Assembly (NCBI RefSeq): GCF_025822605.1
Contig: NZ_JACKTY010000031.1
Span: 82,476 to 146,475, forward strand
DNA length: 64,000 bases
Reading direction: 5' to 3'
From: Mycolicibacterium komossense
GTDB taxonomy: Bacteria; Actinomycetota; Actinomycetes; Mycobacteriales; Mycobacteriaceae
Below are positions 26,105-34,863 of the stretch, piece by piece (the first letter of the stretch is position 1; each line of letters begins with the position of its first letter). A program made the position numbers and the translations under genes. The notes under the pieces are model-generated. The model made no database searches, was not told the origin of the DNA, and worked only from the letters and a program-made list of their open reading frames with translations.

Positions 26105-27571
26105 CTATTCGGAGAACCCGGCGATCCACCGTTGCACGCTTCTGGTCAGCGACCGGGGCACCTCGTCGGGATCCATCAGGTCGTTCTCGGCGAGCGGACT
26201 GGCCTCACCCGCCACCGTGTCCTTGGTGAAGCGGCGCAACGTCCTGCCGTCGCCGCGGAGCGCTTCGACCGCCCGCAGGAACGACCCGCATTCGCCCAAC
26301 TCGCGCTCGAACTCGTCGGTGCTCACCCCGAGGTGCTCGGACACCAGGCTGTGGCGCAGCGACTCGATCGTTTCGCCGATGTAGTCCTGATCGTCGGCAC
26401 CGGGGACCGCTTCGACAGCCACGTCGCACTCCGTGTCGAACCCCATGGACCGGTTGTTGATGTTGGACGAGCCGATGCGCAGCAGGCGATCGTCGATGGT
26501 CATCACCTTGGCGTGCACGTAGATCGGTGTCCCACTGGCAGTCACCGGCCAGTACACCGCGAAGCGCTCATGCTGGTCCGCACCCCAGAGCACGTTCAGC
26601 AGCCGATACCTGGCGCTGTCCATCGCCTGCTCTTCGAGCCGACTCTCGGAGTTCCGCGGCATGACGACCACGATCTCCGGGCCATCCGGTTCCTGCAGCC
26701 GGGCCGCCAGCGCGTCGACGAGCGTGCGCGAGGCCAGATACTGGTTCTCCAGATAGATGACGTGCCGCGCTGCGGCGATCGCCGCCAGGTTCAGCGTCTC
26801 AACTTCGCGAATCTCTTTGCTGCGCTCCAGATCTGGCACTGTCCGGGCGATCCCGACGTCGACGGCACGCAAGGTCGGTTCGAGGCCGGGGGGCCACGGT
26901 GCGTTCTCTGCATCGACCGGCGCCAAGGCGCGGCCGGTGGCTGTCTGCCACCGGTCACGGGCCAACTCGCCGAGCGCTTTCGCCGCGTCGCCGTCCACCG
27001 CCGCCGCCACCTCGTGGCGAGGCCCGTAGTTCTTCCCGGCGAAGAGGCGTAAAGCGTTGGTGTCCAAATGTTCTCGGGTATCCCAGCGGTCGGCGGCGAA
27101 GTCGATCCCGCCGCAGAACGCCAGCGCGTCGTCGATGGCGACGATCTTCTGGTGTGGGACCGAGCCGATCGGGTGGACTCCGTCGACCGCGAACTGCAGC
27201 CGTTCGTTGCTCAGCCAATTCAGCAGGGCCACCGGCGTCACCCGGCCCCAGAGTCCCTCGAACGCCGGGAGCAGCCGGACGTTGGACCGCAGCAGGTAGA
27301 TCTCCAGCGTGGGCCGTGACCGGACCAACCAGCGCAGGAACACACCCAGCTGGTTGGGGCCCGGCAGCGTCTTGCGGCCGCGCTCGAAGGTGATCCTGGT
27401 GTCGAAATCCCATCCGATCAGGACGATGCGGTGCTCGGCACGCAACATCGCCGCCTTGGCATGGAACAGGTAGTCGGCGGCGTCGATGATGCAGGCGAAC
27501 TGATCGGCCCGCTCCACCCGCCAGCAGGTCTTGCCTGCGGTAAGCAGGGGACCATCATCCGGCGCGGACAT
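26105..27571 (-). CDS. Phospholipase D-like protein
   Basis: 488 residues from ATG 27571. A seven-codon upstream extension lacks support. Two HKD motifs are present: PHQKIVAIDDALAFCGG (HxKxxxxD) and VHAKVMTIDDRLLRIGSSN. They form one active site in the PLD/cardiolipin synthase superfamily. There is no signal peptide or membrane helix, so it is probably cytoplasmic or peripherally bound. It could hydrolyse or transphosphatidylate phospholipids. Cardiolipin synthase activity is possible, but the usual N-terminal membrane segments are missing. Confidence 0.87.
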   Translation of the reverse strand: MSAPDDGPLLTAGKTCWRVERADQFACIIDAADYLFHAKAAMLRAEHRIVLIGWDFDTRITFERGRKTLPGPNQLGVFLRWLVRSRPTLEIYLLRSNVRLLPAFEGLWGRVTPVALLNWLSNERLQFAVDGVHPIGSVPHQKIVAIDDALAFCGGIDFAADRWDTREHLDTNALRLFAGKNYGPRHEVAAAVDGDAAKALGELARDRWQTATGRALAPVDAENAPWPPGLEPTLRAVDVGIARTVPDLERSKEIREVETLNLAAIAAARHVIYLENQYLASRTLVDALAARLQEPDGPEIVVVMPRNSESRLEEQAMDSARYRLLNVLWGADQHERFAVYWPVTASGTPIYVHAKVMTIDDRLLRIGSSNINNRSMGFDTECDVAVEAVPGADDQDYIGETIESLRHSLVSEHLGVSTDEFERELGECGSFLRAVEALRGDGRTLRRFTKDTVAGEASPLAENDLMDPDEVPRSLTRSVQRWIAGFSE

Positions 27572-27630
27572 AGCGCAGTGTCTATCACACACCGCGCGGT
27601 GGGCAGCTATCCAAAAGCGCCGGCCGTGAG

Positions 27631-28077
27631 CTATTGCTGCCGCGTGTCAACCAGTTCCACGGCGTCACCGACGTTGACCGTGACGACCTCGCAGGACGAC
27701 AGCGCGCTGGTCGGCATTTCATCGACGAGGGTGTCACCGGCGAACTGCGCCAGCTCCGCCGGTCCGGTGAAGATGGGGATCTCGTAGGTGCGGGGGTGCT
27801 CGGCCAGCGGCGTTCCCGACGGGCGCCCGACCCCGGTGCTGTAGGTCTCGGCGCGGGCGAACAGTTCGCGGACCTCGAACACCTTGACCCGGAGCTTCTC
27901 CTCGTCGAGCCGGCCCAACTCTCGACCCGTCTCGGGATCGGTGACGAGCCGGCCGTTACCCGAGAACACCGCGAACACCATGCCCGGAGTCACGCCCGCG
28001 GCGGCGCCCCGGTTGATGACAAGGGTGTACTCATCCTCGAGGAGTGCCACCGATCCGGTGATCTGCGGGCCGGTCAT
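27631..28077 (-). CDS. Uncharacterised protein with beta-rich fold
   Basis: 148 residues. Visible is a run like ALLEDEYTLVINRGAAAGV followed by TPGMVFAVF and DPETGRELGRL. It resembles the short beta-barrel found in the C-terminal part of FlgT-like and related proteins, where it packs around a bound peptide, but I make no family call. The rest is acidic with no signal peptide. Its ATG overlaps the stop of the upstream 242-residue membrane-protein gene by 4 nt (ATGA), so the two are translationally coupled and probably work together. Confidence 0.65.
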   Translation of the reverse strand: MTGPQITGSVALLEDEYTLVINRGAAAGVTPGMVFAVFSGNGRLVTDPETGRELGRLDEEKLRVKVFEVRELFARAETYSTGVGRPSGTPLAEHPRTYEIPIFTGPAELAQFAGDTLVDEMPTSALSSCEVVTVNVGDAVELVDTRQQ

Positions 28078-28802
28078 GCCAGCCCCGCTACCGAAACACT
28101 CTCCCGCGGCTGTGCTTTCGTCAGTCCGCCGGCCCTGATGCGCGGCCGTAGGCTCGGCCGGACGGGCTCCTGCCCGGGGCCGAACGAGAGTTCGGTGGCG
28201 GTTTTCGCCTGAATCAGCGCAATGACCGCCTGCTGTTGCCGGTCAGTGCCGAGCGCATTGAGCGCGAACGCCAGCTTGCTGTCCACGTATTCGACGGAAC
28301 GCCGTAGTTCGAGCGGAGCGGAAGAGGACCCGCTCTTCAGGGTGCGATCCTCTGTGCTGAGGCTCAGATACCAGTGATGCGCGACGACGCCGAGCGCCAG
28401 CGCAAAACCCGGCACGAACACCACCGCACAGGTCTTTCCGAGGGCGTCGTCGAGTGCCACCGAACCCGCGATGCTCAGCAGCGTGCACAATCCCAGGGCG
28501 CCGAGCAGTTGCAGCGCCGGGGGCACCTGCCTGATGAGCTGCCAGCCGAACCCGGCCACGGCGGCACACATCGTGCCGATCCGTCGGAGCAGCTTGGCGA
28601 TCCCGGAGCCGACGCGCCGTGCTGCCCGCGCGACCTCGTCGGTCTGCTGACGCGTGACCTTCGGCATCGACCAACCGCGCCGGGGCGCCGTTTGGGGCTC
28701 GCTGACTGTCACCTGCTCTACCTGGGGCGCCTCGACCTGATCGGCTTCCGTCGTCGGCTTGTCGTCAATCACACCGGTGTCAACCACTCCTGCATCATCC
28801 AT
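28074..28802 (-). CDS. Uncharacterised protein with two membrane segments
   Basis: 242 residues from ATG 28802, which has an AGGAG three bases before it. ATG 28817 in frame is the alternative. An acidic N-terminus (about 1-45) is followed by a basic linker (RRGWSMPKVTRQQ), two adjacent hydrophobic segments (about 105-155, with LLGALGLCTLLSIAGSVAL and AVVFVPGFALALGVVAHHW) and a soluble C-terminal helix (VEYVDSKLAFALNALGTDRQQ). No known domain was recognised. It is coupled to the downstream 148-residue gene and divergent from the helicase gene across an inverted repeat. Confidence 0.65.
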   Translation of the reverse strand: MDDAGVVDTGVIDDKPTTEADQVEAPQVEQVTVSEPQTAPRRGWSMPKVTRQQTDEVARAARRVGSGIAKLLRRIGTMCAAVAGFGWQLIRQVPPALQLLGALGLCTLLSIAGSVALDDALGKTCAVVFVPGFALALGVVAHHWYLSLSTEDRTLKSGSSSAPLELRRSVEYVDSKLAFALNALGTDRQQQAVIALIQAKTATELSFGPGQEPVRPSLRPRIRAGGLTKAQPRESVSVAGLA

Positions 28803-28855
28803 TAACTCCTGCCCCATCCGTACCTGCCGCGCCGAGGGAGATATGCATTGCCAGG

Positions 28856-28951
28856 CGCTAGGGCCGAGTTCATCACCAAGGCTGCGAATTGCTCGGAATT
28901 CCGCAGAAAGCGCGACCGACCACGACCGTGGTGATGAACTCGGCCCTAGCG
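28856..28951. repeat. 23-bp perfect inverted repeat flanking 50 bp
   Basis: Arms 28856-28878 and 28929-28951 are exact reverse complements over 23 bp, with a 50-bp interior that contains the palindrome CGGAATTCCG (28894-28903). The element lies in the gap between divergent genes (starts 28802 and 28973), and its right arm ends 21 bp before the helicase ATG. It may be a paired operator, a large RNA stem or a tiny non-autonomous transposon-like insert. The flanks share CAGG but give no clean target duplication. Confidence 0.9.
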
Positions 28952-28972
28952 TCAGGCAGGCTGGTGTCCACC

Positions 28973-31516
28973 ATGCCTCCCGCCATTCCTGCACCTGCGC
29001 TTCTGGGAGACCCGAGCGACTTGTCCGCACTCCGCGCGCACGGCACCGACCCCGACGAACTGTTCGCGTCGTTCGCCGGCTGGGCCGAGTCGAGCGGCAC
29101 CGTGCTGTATCCGGCGCAGGAAGAGGCGTTGATCGAGCTGGTCAGCGGCGCCAACGTCATCCTGGCGACCCCGACCGGCTCCGGAAAGTCCCTGGTGGCC
29201 ACCGGAGCCCTGTATGCCGCACTGGCCGCCGACCGCCGCAGTTACTACACCGCACCGATCAAGGCGCTCGTCAGCGAGCGGTTCTTTGCCCTGTGCGACG
29301 TATTCGGCGCAGTCAACGTCGGGATGCTGACCGGCGATGCCTCGGTCAACGCGGGCGCGCCGATCATCGCGTGCACCGCGGAGGTGCTGGCCAATATCGC
29401 CCTACGTGAGGGTGCCGACGCGGATATCGGCCTGGTGGTGATGGACGAGTTCCACTTCTACGGCGACCCCGACCGCGGCTGGGCCTGGCAGGTTCCGCTG
29501 CTCGAGTTGCCCAGAGCCCAGTTTCTGCTGATGTCGGCCACGCTCGGCGACGTCACGTTCCTGCGCGAGGACCTCACCCGGCGTACCGGACGGGCCACGG
29601 CGCTTGTCGCCAACGCCGAGCGACCGGTTCCCCTGCACTACTACTACGCGACCACGCCGATGCACGAGACGATCCAGGACCTGCTCGACACCAGGCAGGC
29701 GCCGGTCTATGTCGTCCATTTCACGCAGGCCTCGGCGTTGGAACGTGCGCAGGCACTGATGAGCGTCAACGTGAGCACGAAAGACGAGAAAGCCGCGATC
29801 GCCGATCTGATCGGCGCCTTTCGGTTCTCGTCGGCTTTCGGTACGACGCTGTCGCGGCTGGTCCGGCATGGGATCGGCGTGCACCACGCCGGGATGCTGC
29901 CCAAATACCGGCGGTTGGTGGAACAGCTGGCCCAGGCCGGGCTGCTCAAGGTCATCTGCGGCACCGACACCCTCGGCGTCGGGATCAACGTGCCGATCCG
30001 GACCGTCGTCTTCTCGGCGCTGTCCAAATACGACGGCATCCGCACGCGCATGCTCAATGCCAGGGAGTTCCACCAGATCGCCGGGCGGGCGGGCCGCGCC
30101 GGCTACGACACCGCGGGCACCGTCGTCGTGCAGGCGCCCGATCACGAAGTGGAGAACCTCAAACAGTTCGCCAAAGTCGCCGACGACCCGAAGAAGCGGC
30201 GAAAGCTGGTGCGCCGCAAGATACCTGAGGGAATGGTCCCGTGGAGCGAGAAGACCATGAACCGGCTGATCGAGGCCACGCCGGAGCCGTTGACGAGCAA
30301 TATGCGGGTGTCGACGTCGATGATCCTCGACGTCGTGGACCGGCCCGGCGATCCTTTCATCGCGATGCGACGGCTACTCACCGAGAACCACGAACCGCGC
30401 AAACGCCAGCTCCGGCACATCCTCGAGGCAGTCGGCATCGCGCGCTCCCTGCTGCAGGCCGGTGTGCTCGAACGGCTCCCCGAACCGGAGCCCGACGGAC
30501 GTCGCTACCGACTGACCGTCGATCTGCCGCCCGATTTCGCCCTCAACCAGCCGTTGTCGACATTCGCGCTGGCCGCCATCGACGTACTGGACCCGGAAGC
30601 TGAAACCTATGCGCTGGAGGTGGTTTCGGTGATCGAATCGACGCTGGAGGACACCCGGCAGATCATCTCCGCGCAACTCAACAAAGCGCGCGGCCAAGCA
30701 GTAGCCGAGATGAAGGCCGAAGGTATCGAATACGACGAGCGGATGGAATTGCTCGACGAGGTCACCTACCCCAAGCCACTGGAGGAACTACTGGCCCACA
30801 CCTTCGAGGTGTATCTGCAGAGCAATCCCTGGGCGGCCGACGCACGACTGTCACCGAAATCCGTTGTGCGCGAGATGTGGGAGCGCGCCTTCACGTTCCG
30901 GGAGTTCGTCAGCGTGTACGGGCTGACCCGATCCGAGGGCGCCGTGCTGCGCTACCTGTCCGACGCGTTCAAGGCGCTACGCTCCGGCGTACCCGCCACG
31001 GCCCGGACCGAGGAGCTGACCGATATCGTCGAATGGCTCGGTGAGCTTGTGCGCCAAGTCGATTCGAGCCTGCTCGACGAGTGGGAGCAGCTCACCAGCC
31101 CGGACCAACCAATCGATGCCCCGGTTGCGGTGCCGGCCCGACCACGCCCGCTGACCGGCAACGAACGAGCTTTTACCGCGATGGTCCGCAATGCGCTGTT
31201 CCGGCGTGTCGAGCTGTTCGCCCGCCGCCGCTGGGCCGAACTCGCCCAACTCGATTCGGGCTGGACGGCCGAGACCTGGGCCGAGGTCGGCGACGAGTAC
31301 TTCGACGAACACGACGACGTGGGCCTTGGCGCCGACGCCCGCGGCCCCGCGCTGCTGATCATCGACCGCCAGCCCGGAGTATGGCGGGTTCGCCAAGTAT
31401 TCGACGATCCGGCCGGCGACCACGACTGGGGCTTCGACGTCGAGGTCGACCTGGAAGCCTCCGACGAAGAAGGAGTCGCGGTCATCCGTCTTGTCGACGC
31501 CGGCCGGATGGATTAA
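28973..31516 (+). CDS. Ski2-like DEAD/DEAH-box helicase with DUF3516 C-terminus
   Basis: 847 residues from ATG 28973. Walker A is ATPTGSGKS (65-73), motif II is a DEFH box in VVMDEFHFYGD (about 157), motif III is MSATLGD, and motifs V/VI are GTDTLGVGINVPIRTV and HQIAGRAGRAGYD. After about residue 420 comes a long region (LVRRKIPEGMVPWSEKTMNR...) that corresponds to the actinobacterial DUF3516 extension. It should unwind or remodel nucleic acid with ATP. RNA surveillance or DNA repair roles are possible by analogy to Ski2 and HelY relatives. It stands alone, with the 23-bp inverted repeat as its upstream region. Confidence 0.92.
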   Translation: MPPAIPAPALLGDPSDLSALRAHGTDPDELFASFAGWAESSGTVLYPAQEEALIELVSGANVILATPTGSGKSLVATGALYAALAADRRSYYTAPIKALVSERFFALCDVFGAVNVGMLTGDASVNAGAPIIACTAEVLANIALREGADADIGLVVMDEFHFYGDPDRGWAWQVPLLELPRAQFLLMSATLGDVTFLREDLTRRTGRATALVANAERPVPLHYYYATTPMHETIQDLLDTRQAPVYVVHFTQASALERAQALMSVNVSTKDEKAAIADLIGAFRFSSAFGTTLSRLVRHGIGVHHAGMLPKYRRLVEQLAQAGLLKVICGTDTLGVGINVPIRTVVFSALSKYDGIRTRMLNAREFHQIAGRAGRAGYDTAGTVVVQAPDHEVENLKQFAKVADDPKKRRKLVRRKIPEGMVPWSEKTMNRLIEATPEPLTSNMRVSTSMILDVVDRPGDPFIAMRRLLTENHEPRKRQLRHILEAVGIARSLLQAGVLERLPEPEPDGRRYRLTVDLPPDFALNQPLSTFALAAIDVLDPEAETYALEVVSVIESTLEDTRQIISAQLNKARGQAVAEMKAEGIEYDERMELLDEVTYPKPLEELLAHTFEVYLQSNPWAADARLSPKSVVREMWERAFTFREFVSVYGLTRSEGAVLRYLSDAFKALRSGVPATARTEELTDIVEWLGELVRQVDSSLLDEWEQLTSPDQPIDAPVAVPARPRPLTGNERAFTAMVRNALFRRVELFARRRWAELAQLDSGWTAETWAEVGDEYFDEHDDVGLGADARGPALLIIDRQPGVWRVRQVFDDPAGDHDWGFDVEVDLEASDEEGVAVIRLVDAGRMD

Positions 31517-31521
31517 ACGCC

Positions 31522-31803
31522 CTACAGGTGCGGGGCCTGGCTGATCTTGGTGTCCTGCGTCCCGGCGGTCTGGCAGTAGGTCTGCGCTGAGAGCCGCGTT
31601 CCGGTGAGCTCCAGATTCGCGGGGTCCGTGCCCTTTTCGTCCTTGAGCATCTTGGAGATCGTCTCGTTCTGAGTCTTCTCGTCCTGGCCCAGGAAGTCCT
31701 TGCACGTCGTGTCGCCACCCTGGTTGACGATGCCCGATGAGCAGCCGCTCAGAGATACCGCAACGGCGAGACCAGCTATGAGAAGTGTGCCGCGTTTCAT
31801 CAT
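31522..31803 (-). CDS. Small lipoprotein
   Basis: 93 residues from ATG 31803 (a second ATG follows directly), behind AGGGGA. The signal sequence ends in a lipobox, VSLSGC (Cys at residue 21), so it is expected to be lipidated at the outer face of the membrane. The mature part is acidic, about 70 residues, with a CKDFLGQDEKTQNETISKML stretch and a second Cys near the end (SAQTYCQTAG) that could form a disulfide. This resembles small HdeA-like helical lipoproteins, but that is only a pattern similarity. It converges on the helicase gene with 5 bp between stops. Confidence 0.75.
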   Translation of the reverse strand: MMKRGTLLIAGLAVAVSLSGCSSGIVNQGGDTTCKDFLGQDEKTQNETISKMLKDEKGTDPANLELTGTRLSAQTYCQTAGTQDTKISQAPHL

Positions 31804-31931
31804 GTTTTCCCCTTACGGATCGTCGTTGACCGACAGCGGCGTGTTTGTACCCACAAGCGGCGCACAGGAAACCTGACAGCCGGCCACCAACACTTTTTCA
31901 GCACATCAGACCGGGTTGAGGATGGGCCCGC

Positions 31932-34178
31932 TCAGTCCTGGTCGTCGGGCCCGGGTGCCTCGACCAGCAGCGACATCCCGTGATGTGCCGGCATTTCGAC
32001 GGTAAAGCTGTGTAGGTCGTCAACCGAGGCAAAAGTCTTGCCGGTGAACATATCTGATACTTGGGCCCGCGGCGGCAGATGTTCCGAGCGCACCGTGCCC
32101 GCGATATCCTCGTTGGCGAAGTTGAGCACGGTGAGCTGATGCTGGCCGACCGTTTCCAGCTCGTGCACCAGCACCAGCATGCCGCGATGGGATACTTCAG
32201 GGATATCGACCTGGCGGCTGGTGGCGATGCCGTAGTGCGAGCGGACACGCAAGATCGCCTGCAGCTGCCGCAGGAAGCTGGTCTCATCGGCGAGCTGCGC
32301 GGGAATCGAACCGTAAAGGCTTCTACCCCTCGGCATTCCGGCCATCGACCGGGTAGCCCGGTCGTTGACACCCATCAGGTCGTGACCGGCGCGATGAATC
32401 CACCTGGTGTCACCTTCGCGCAGCAGGTCTGCCACTTGGTCGGGCGGCAGGGTCAGCATGCCGCAGATGTCCCAGCCGGACAGCGCGAAGACACCGGGCT
32501 GCAGCGCGTTGAACATCGCCAGCAGCAGATGCGCCCGCCGGATCGGGTCGATATCGAAGGACTCGTCGACACTGTCCAAATCGGTGATACCCAAGGCCGC
32601 GGTGATGACCGTCGCGGTGGTGGAGGCGATGCCGTTGGTGGTGAAAACCTGGTTGTACGGCGCGTTCGGCCCGGTCAGCACTTCGGTCAGATCGGCGCGG
32701 ACGGAGGCGCCCAACTCTTCACCGGTGATGTCTTGACCCTTGTAGGTGAAGATGTCGTCGCGGTGCCCGGTCGACCAGTGCACCAGCTCATAGGTGAGTT
32801 CGTCATGGTTCTGCAGCGCATGCACCAGTGACGCGGGATCGACGCCGAGCTCAATGGAGGTCCGCAGAGTCAGACGCAGGAACTCGGTGTCGCCGGTCGC
32901 CAGGGCATGCTGGTAGGCGGGCCGGTTGATGAAGTCATAAGACAGATCCGCCCCGGCCTCCCCGGTCTGCCTGATGTCGTCGATCGTGAGGTTGAGCTCC
33001 TGGAAGGTGAACCCGCCCACCTTGCGGACCATGCTGGCAATCAGGTGATTGGCCGCTTCCGACAGCGGGTGGCCCTCGGACCACGCCGGATTATCTTCTG
33101 CCGTACTCTTTTCCACCCCGAGGAAGCCGTTGGCGTCCAGCCGCAGCGCCCCGGTACCCAGGTCGGTCAGCGAGTGCAGCGCATCGCCGATGACCAGCCG
33201 CATACCGGCGAACGAGGGGTCCAGCCAGTTGATCGAGGGCTGACCCTCCTTGAAATAATGCAGATACACCCAGCGCCGTTCCACCCCGTCCACACCGACG
33301 ACGGGACGAGTGGCACTCCAGTTGGTTTCCTTGACCCCTTCGGCATAGAAGATGACCCGCTGCAGGCGGCCGATGATGTAGCCCGCCTTGTCCAGCCACT
33401 CCTCGGTCGCGACGTCGATATTGACCGAGTCCGCACCCGCCGGGACCTGGGGCAGCTCGTCCCAGTCCCTGGGGTCGATCTCAACCATGTGGTAGATCCC
33501 CGGGTAGTCGGCGTATTTCATCTCGGCCAACCGGAAGTCGGCGCCCTTGCCGGTGTGGCCGGGAACGACGTCGTCGATGATGGTGCCGCCGTACCAACTG
33601 GCGGTCCCGCACATCTTGCGGAACTCGTCCTCGGTGCCGAACGCGGGATCGATCTGAGTGGAGATCCGGTCGAAGTGCCCGTCCACGCTCGGGGTGTACT
33701 GCCAGCCCGAAATACCGCCGGCTCGCTTGACCGGGCCGGTGTGAATGGCCTCGATGCCGATATAGGCGAAGGCCTTCCACATCTCCTCGTCGGCCATGGC
33801 GTGCAGGAAGGACTCGTCGGGGCGGGTGATCAGCGAGAGCGGATACGCGGTGAACCACACCGATGCCGCCGTGACCGCGGCCCGGGGGCTCGGATTGGCG
33901 AAGGGGTTCTGCCACATCGAGCCCTGACCGGAGAACTGCTGACTGATGTCGTTGGCATCGGCCAACATCGACTGCGCCAGAAGCCATCGCACATAGGCGC
34001 CATTCTCGGCGGTCGCCGGGCCGTCCTCGGCCACCGATCGCCGCGCGAACGGCACCTTGACCCGCGGGCGGAATCGCAGCGTGCGGGGACGGGCTGGGTG
34101 CAGGTGCTCTTCGTAGGTAATGTCGGTCGGCTCGCGGATCGCGTCATCTTCAGCCGTGTCTTCTGCCTTTTCGGGCAT
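31932..34178 (-). CDS. GH13 enzyme, trehalose synthase/maltose glucosyltransferase-like
   Basis: 748 residues from ATG 34178, behind GAGGGA. A frame extension upstream lacks support. The TIM-barrel motifs are in order: VVPGHTGKGADF (region I/II), nucleophile D348 in RLDANG, acid/base E394 in QELN, and D459 in NHDE. The N-terminal third carries a WFTAYPLSLITRP segment found in TreS-related maltose alpha-D-glucosyltransferase proteins, and a C-terminal beta-domain follows. It probably isomerises or transfers glucose between maltose and trehalose. True mycobacterial TreS is shorter and close to maltokinase, so this is a paralogous branch. No Pep2-like kinase is nearby. Confidence 0.82.
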   Translation of the reverse strand: MPEKAEDTAEDDAIREPTDITYEEHLHPARPRTLRFRPRVKVPFARRSVAEDGPATAENGAYVRWLLAQSMLADANDISQQFSGQGSMWQNPFANPSPRAAVTAASVWFTAYPLSLITRPDESFLHAMADEEMWKAFAYIGIEAIHTGPVKRAGGISGWQYTPSVDGHFDRISTQIDPAFGTEDEFRKMCGTASWYGGTIIDDVVPGHTGKGADFRLAEMKYADYPGIYHMVEIDPRDWDELPQVPAGADSVNIDVATEEWLDKAGYIIGRLQRVIFYAEGVKETNWSATRPVVGVDGVERRWVYLHYFKEGQPSINWLDPSFAGMRLVIGDALHSLTDLGTGALRLDANGFLGVEKSTAEDNPAWSEGHPLSEAANHLIASMVRKVGGFTFQELNLTIDDIRQTGEAGADLSYDFINRPAYQHALATGDTEFLRLTLRTSIELGVDPASLVHALQNHDELTYELVHWSTGHRDDIFTYKGQDITGEELGASVRADLTEVLTGPNAPYNQVFTTNGIASTTATVITAALGITDLDSVDESFDIDPIRRAHLLLAMFNALQPGVFALSGWDICGMLTLPPDQVADLLREGDTRWIHRAGHDLMGVNDRATRSMAGMPRGRSLYGSIPAQLADETSFLRQLQAILRVRSHYGIATSRQVDIPEVSHRGMLVLVHELETVGQHQLTVLNFANEDIAGTVRSEHLPPRAQVSDMFTGKTFASVDDLHSFTVEMPAHHGMSLLVEAPGPDDQD

Positions 34179-34504
34179 CCGGTCCCTCACTGTTTGCCAC
34201 TGGATGATGCGTGCTCGGTTAGGTCGACATGTCAACTCGGGGTCAGCCGCCGTCGGGGCTGTATAGCCCGAACGGGCCACCTCGCAAACCGGCGGACCCA
34301 CCGCCGGTGGTCAGACCACTCTCCCGGTATTCGCGACTTCGCGCCACCGCGCGCCACAGCAGCGACGTGCCATCAGCGAGTCCTGCAGGACCGGGACGTC
34401 CGTGGGATGGATTCGGCGGTGGTGAACAAGACGACATCAACACAAGCGTCGACGGTGACCGCACCGTCGCGGTCGGTCCGTCGTGGGCAGGCAACACAAC
34501 CTGC
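34179..34504. other. Non-coding stretch upstream of the GH13 gene
   Basis: I see no convincing gene on either strand. The open frames lack homology and ribosome binding sites. It should hold the promoter of the minus-strand GH13 gene. No clear -35/-10 pair stood out. Confidence 0.5.
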
Positions 34505-34545
34505 AAAAACGCTGTGCCCGTGACATATCCGCCCCGGGCACAGCG
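34505..34545 (-). terminator. Intrinsic terminator of the small Pro-rich secreted protein gene
   Basis: On the minus strand an 11-bp perfect stem (34535-34545 and 34510-34520) with a 14-nt loop is followed at once by TTTTTG. It starts 16 bp after the stop of the gene ending at 34561. Stem plus U-tract is rare in this GC-rich background. Confidence 0.88.
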
Positions 34546-34560
34546 ACGATCAACGAAGAA

Positions 34561-34827
34561 TTACGTCAGCGTGATGAACTGGCCGTTGACCCACATTCCC
34601 CACTTGCCGCCCCATCCCGGATCCCACACCACCGGTGTGTTCGGAGACCACACCGGTTGAATGGGCTTCGGCGGTGCCCAGGCCGGCGGCGGCGGGCCGA
34701 AATCCTGTTCAGCAGGCAGCGGTGGAGGTGGGGGCGGGTCAGCGCTCGCAGCGCCGCTCAACCCCAGTGCTCCGGCAGCGAACCCGCCGGCGACCGCGGC
34801 GGCGGCCAGTGCGGCTTTAATCCTCAT
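34561..34827 (-). CDS. Small secreted Pro/Trp-rich protein
   Basis: 88 residues from ATG 34827 (upstream in-frame codons add nothing). A signal peptide (KAALAAAAVAGGFAAGALGLSGAASA) is followed by a poly-Pro run (DPPPPPPLP), PPPAWAPPKP and a Trp/Gly-rich tail (VVWDPGWGGKWGMWVNGQF). Such short secreted Pro-rich proteins are common in mycobacteria. No function is known. It has its own intrinsic terminator and is probably monocistronic. Confidence 0.78.
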   Translation of the reverse strand: MRIKAALAAAAVAGGFAAGALGLSGAASADPPPPPPLPAEQDFGPPPPAWAPPKPIQPVWSPNTPVVWDPGWGGKWGMWVNGQFITLT

Positions 34828-34863
34828 CGGTATCGACTCCAACTCTTAGATGTGCTTCGTACT

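Noticed and set aside
31932..34178. Naming the GH13 gene treS
   Set aside because: Length and lack of a maltokinase neighbour differ from the known mycobacterial TreS; only a related branch can be claimed.
34243..34506. 87-codon minus-strand frame upstream of the GH13 gene
   Set aside because: No ribosome binding site or domain; composition like antisense frames.
32907..34523. 538-codon plus-strand frame opposite the GH13 gene
   Set aside because: Complementary to the conserved GH13 motifs; no family sequence.
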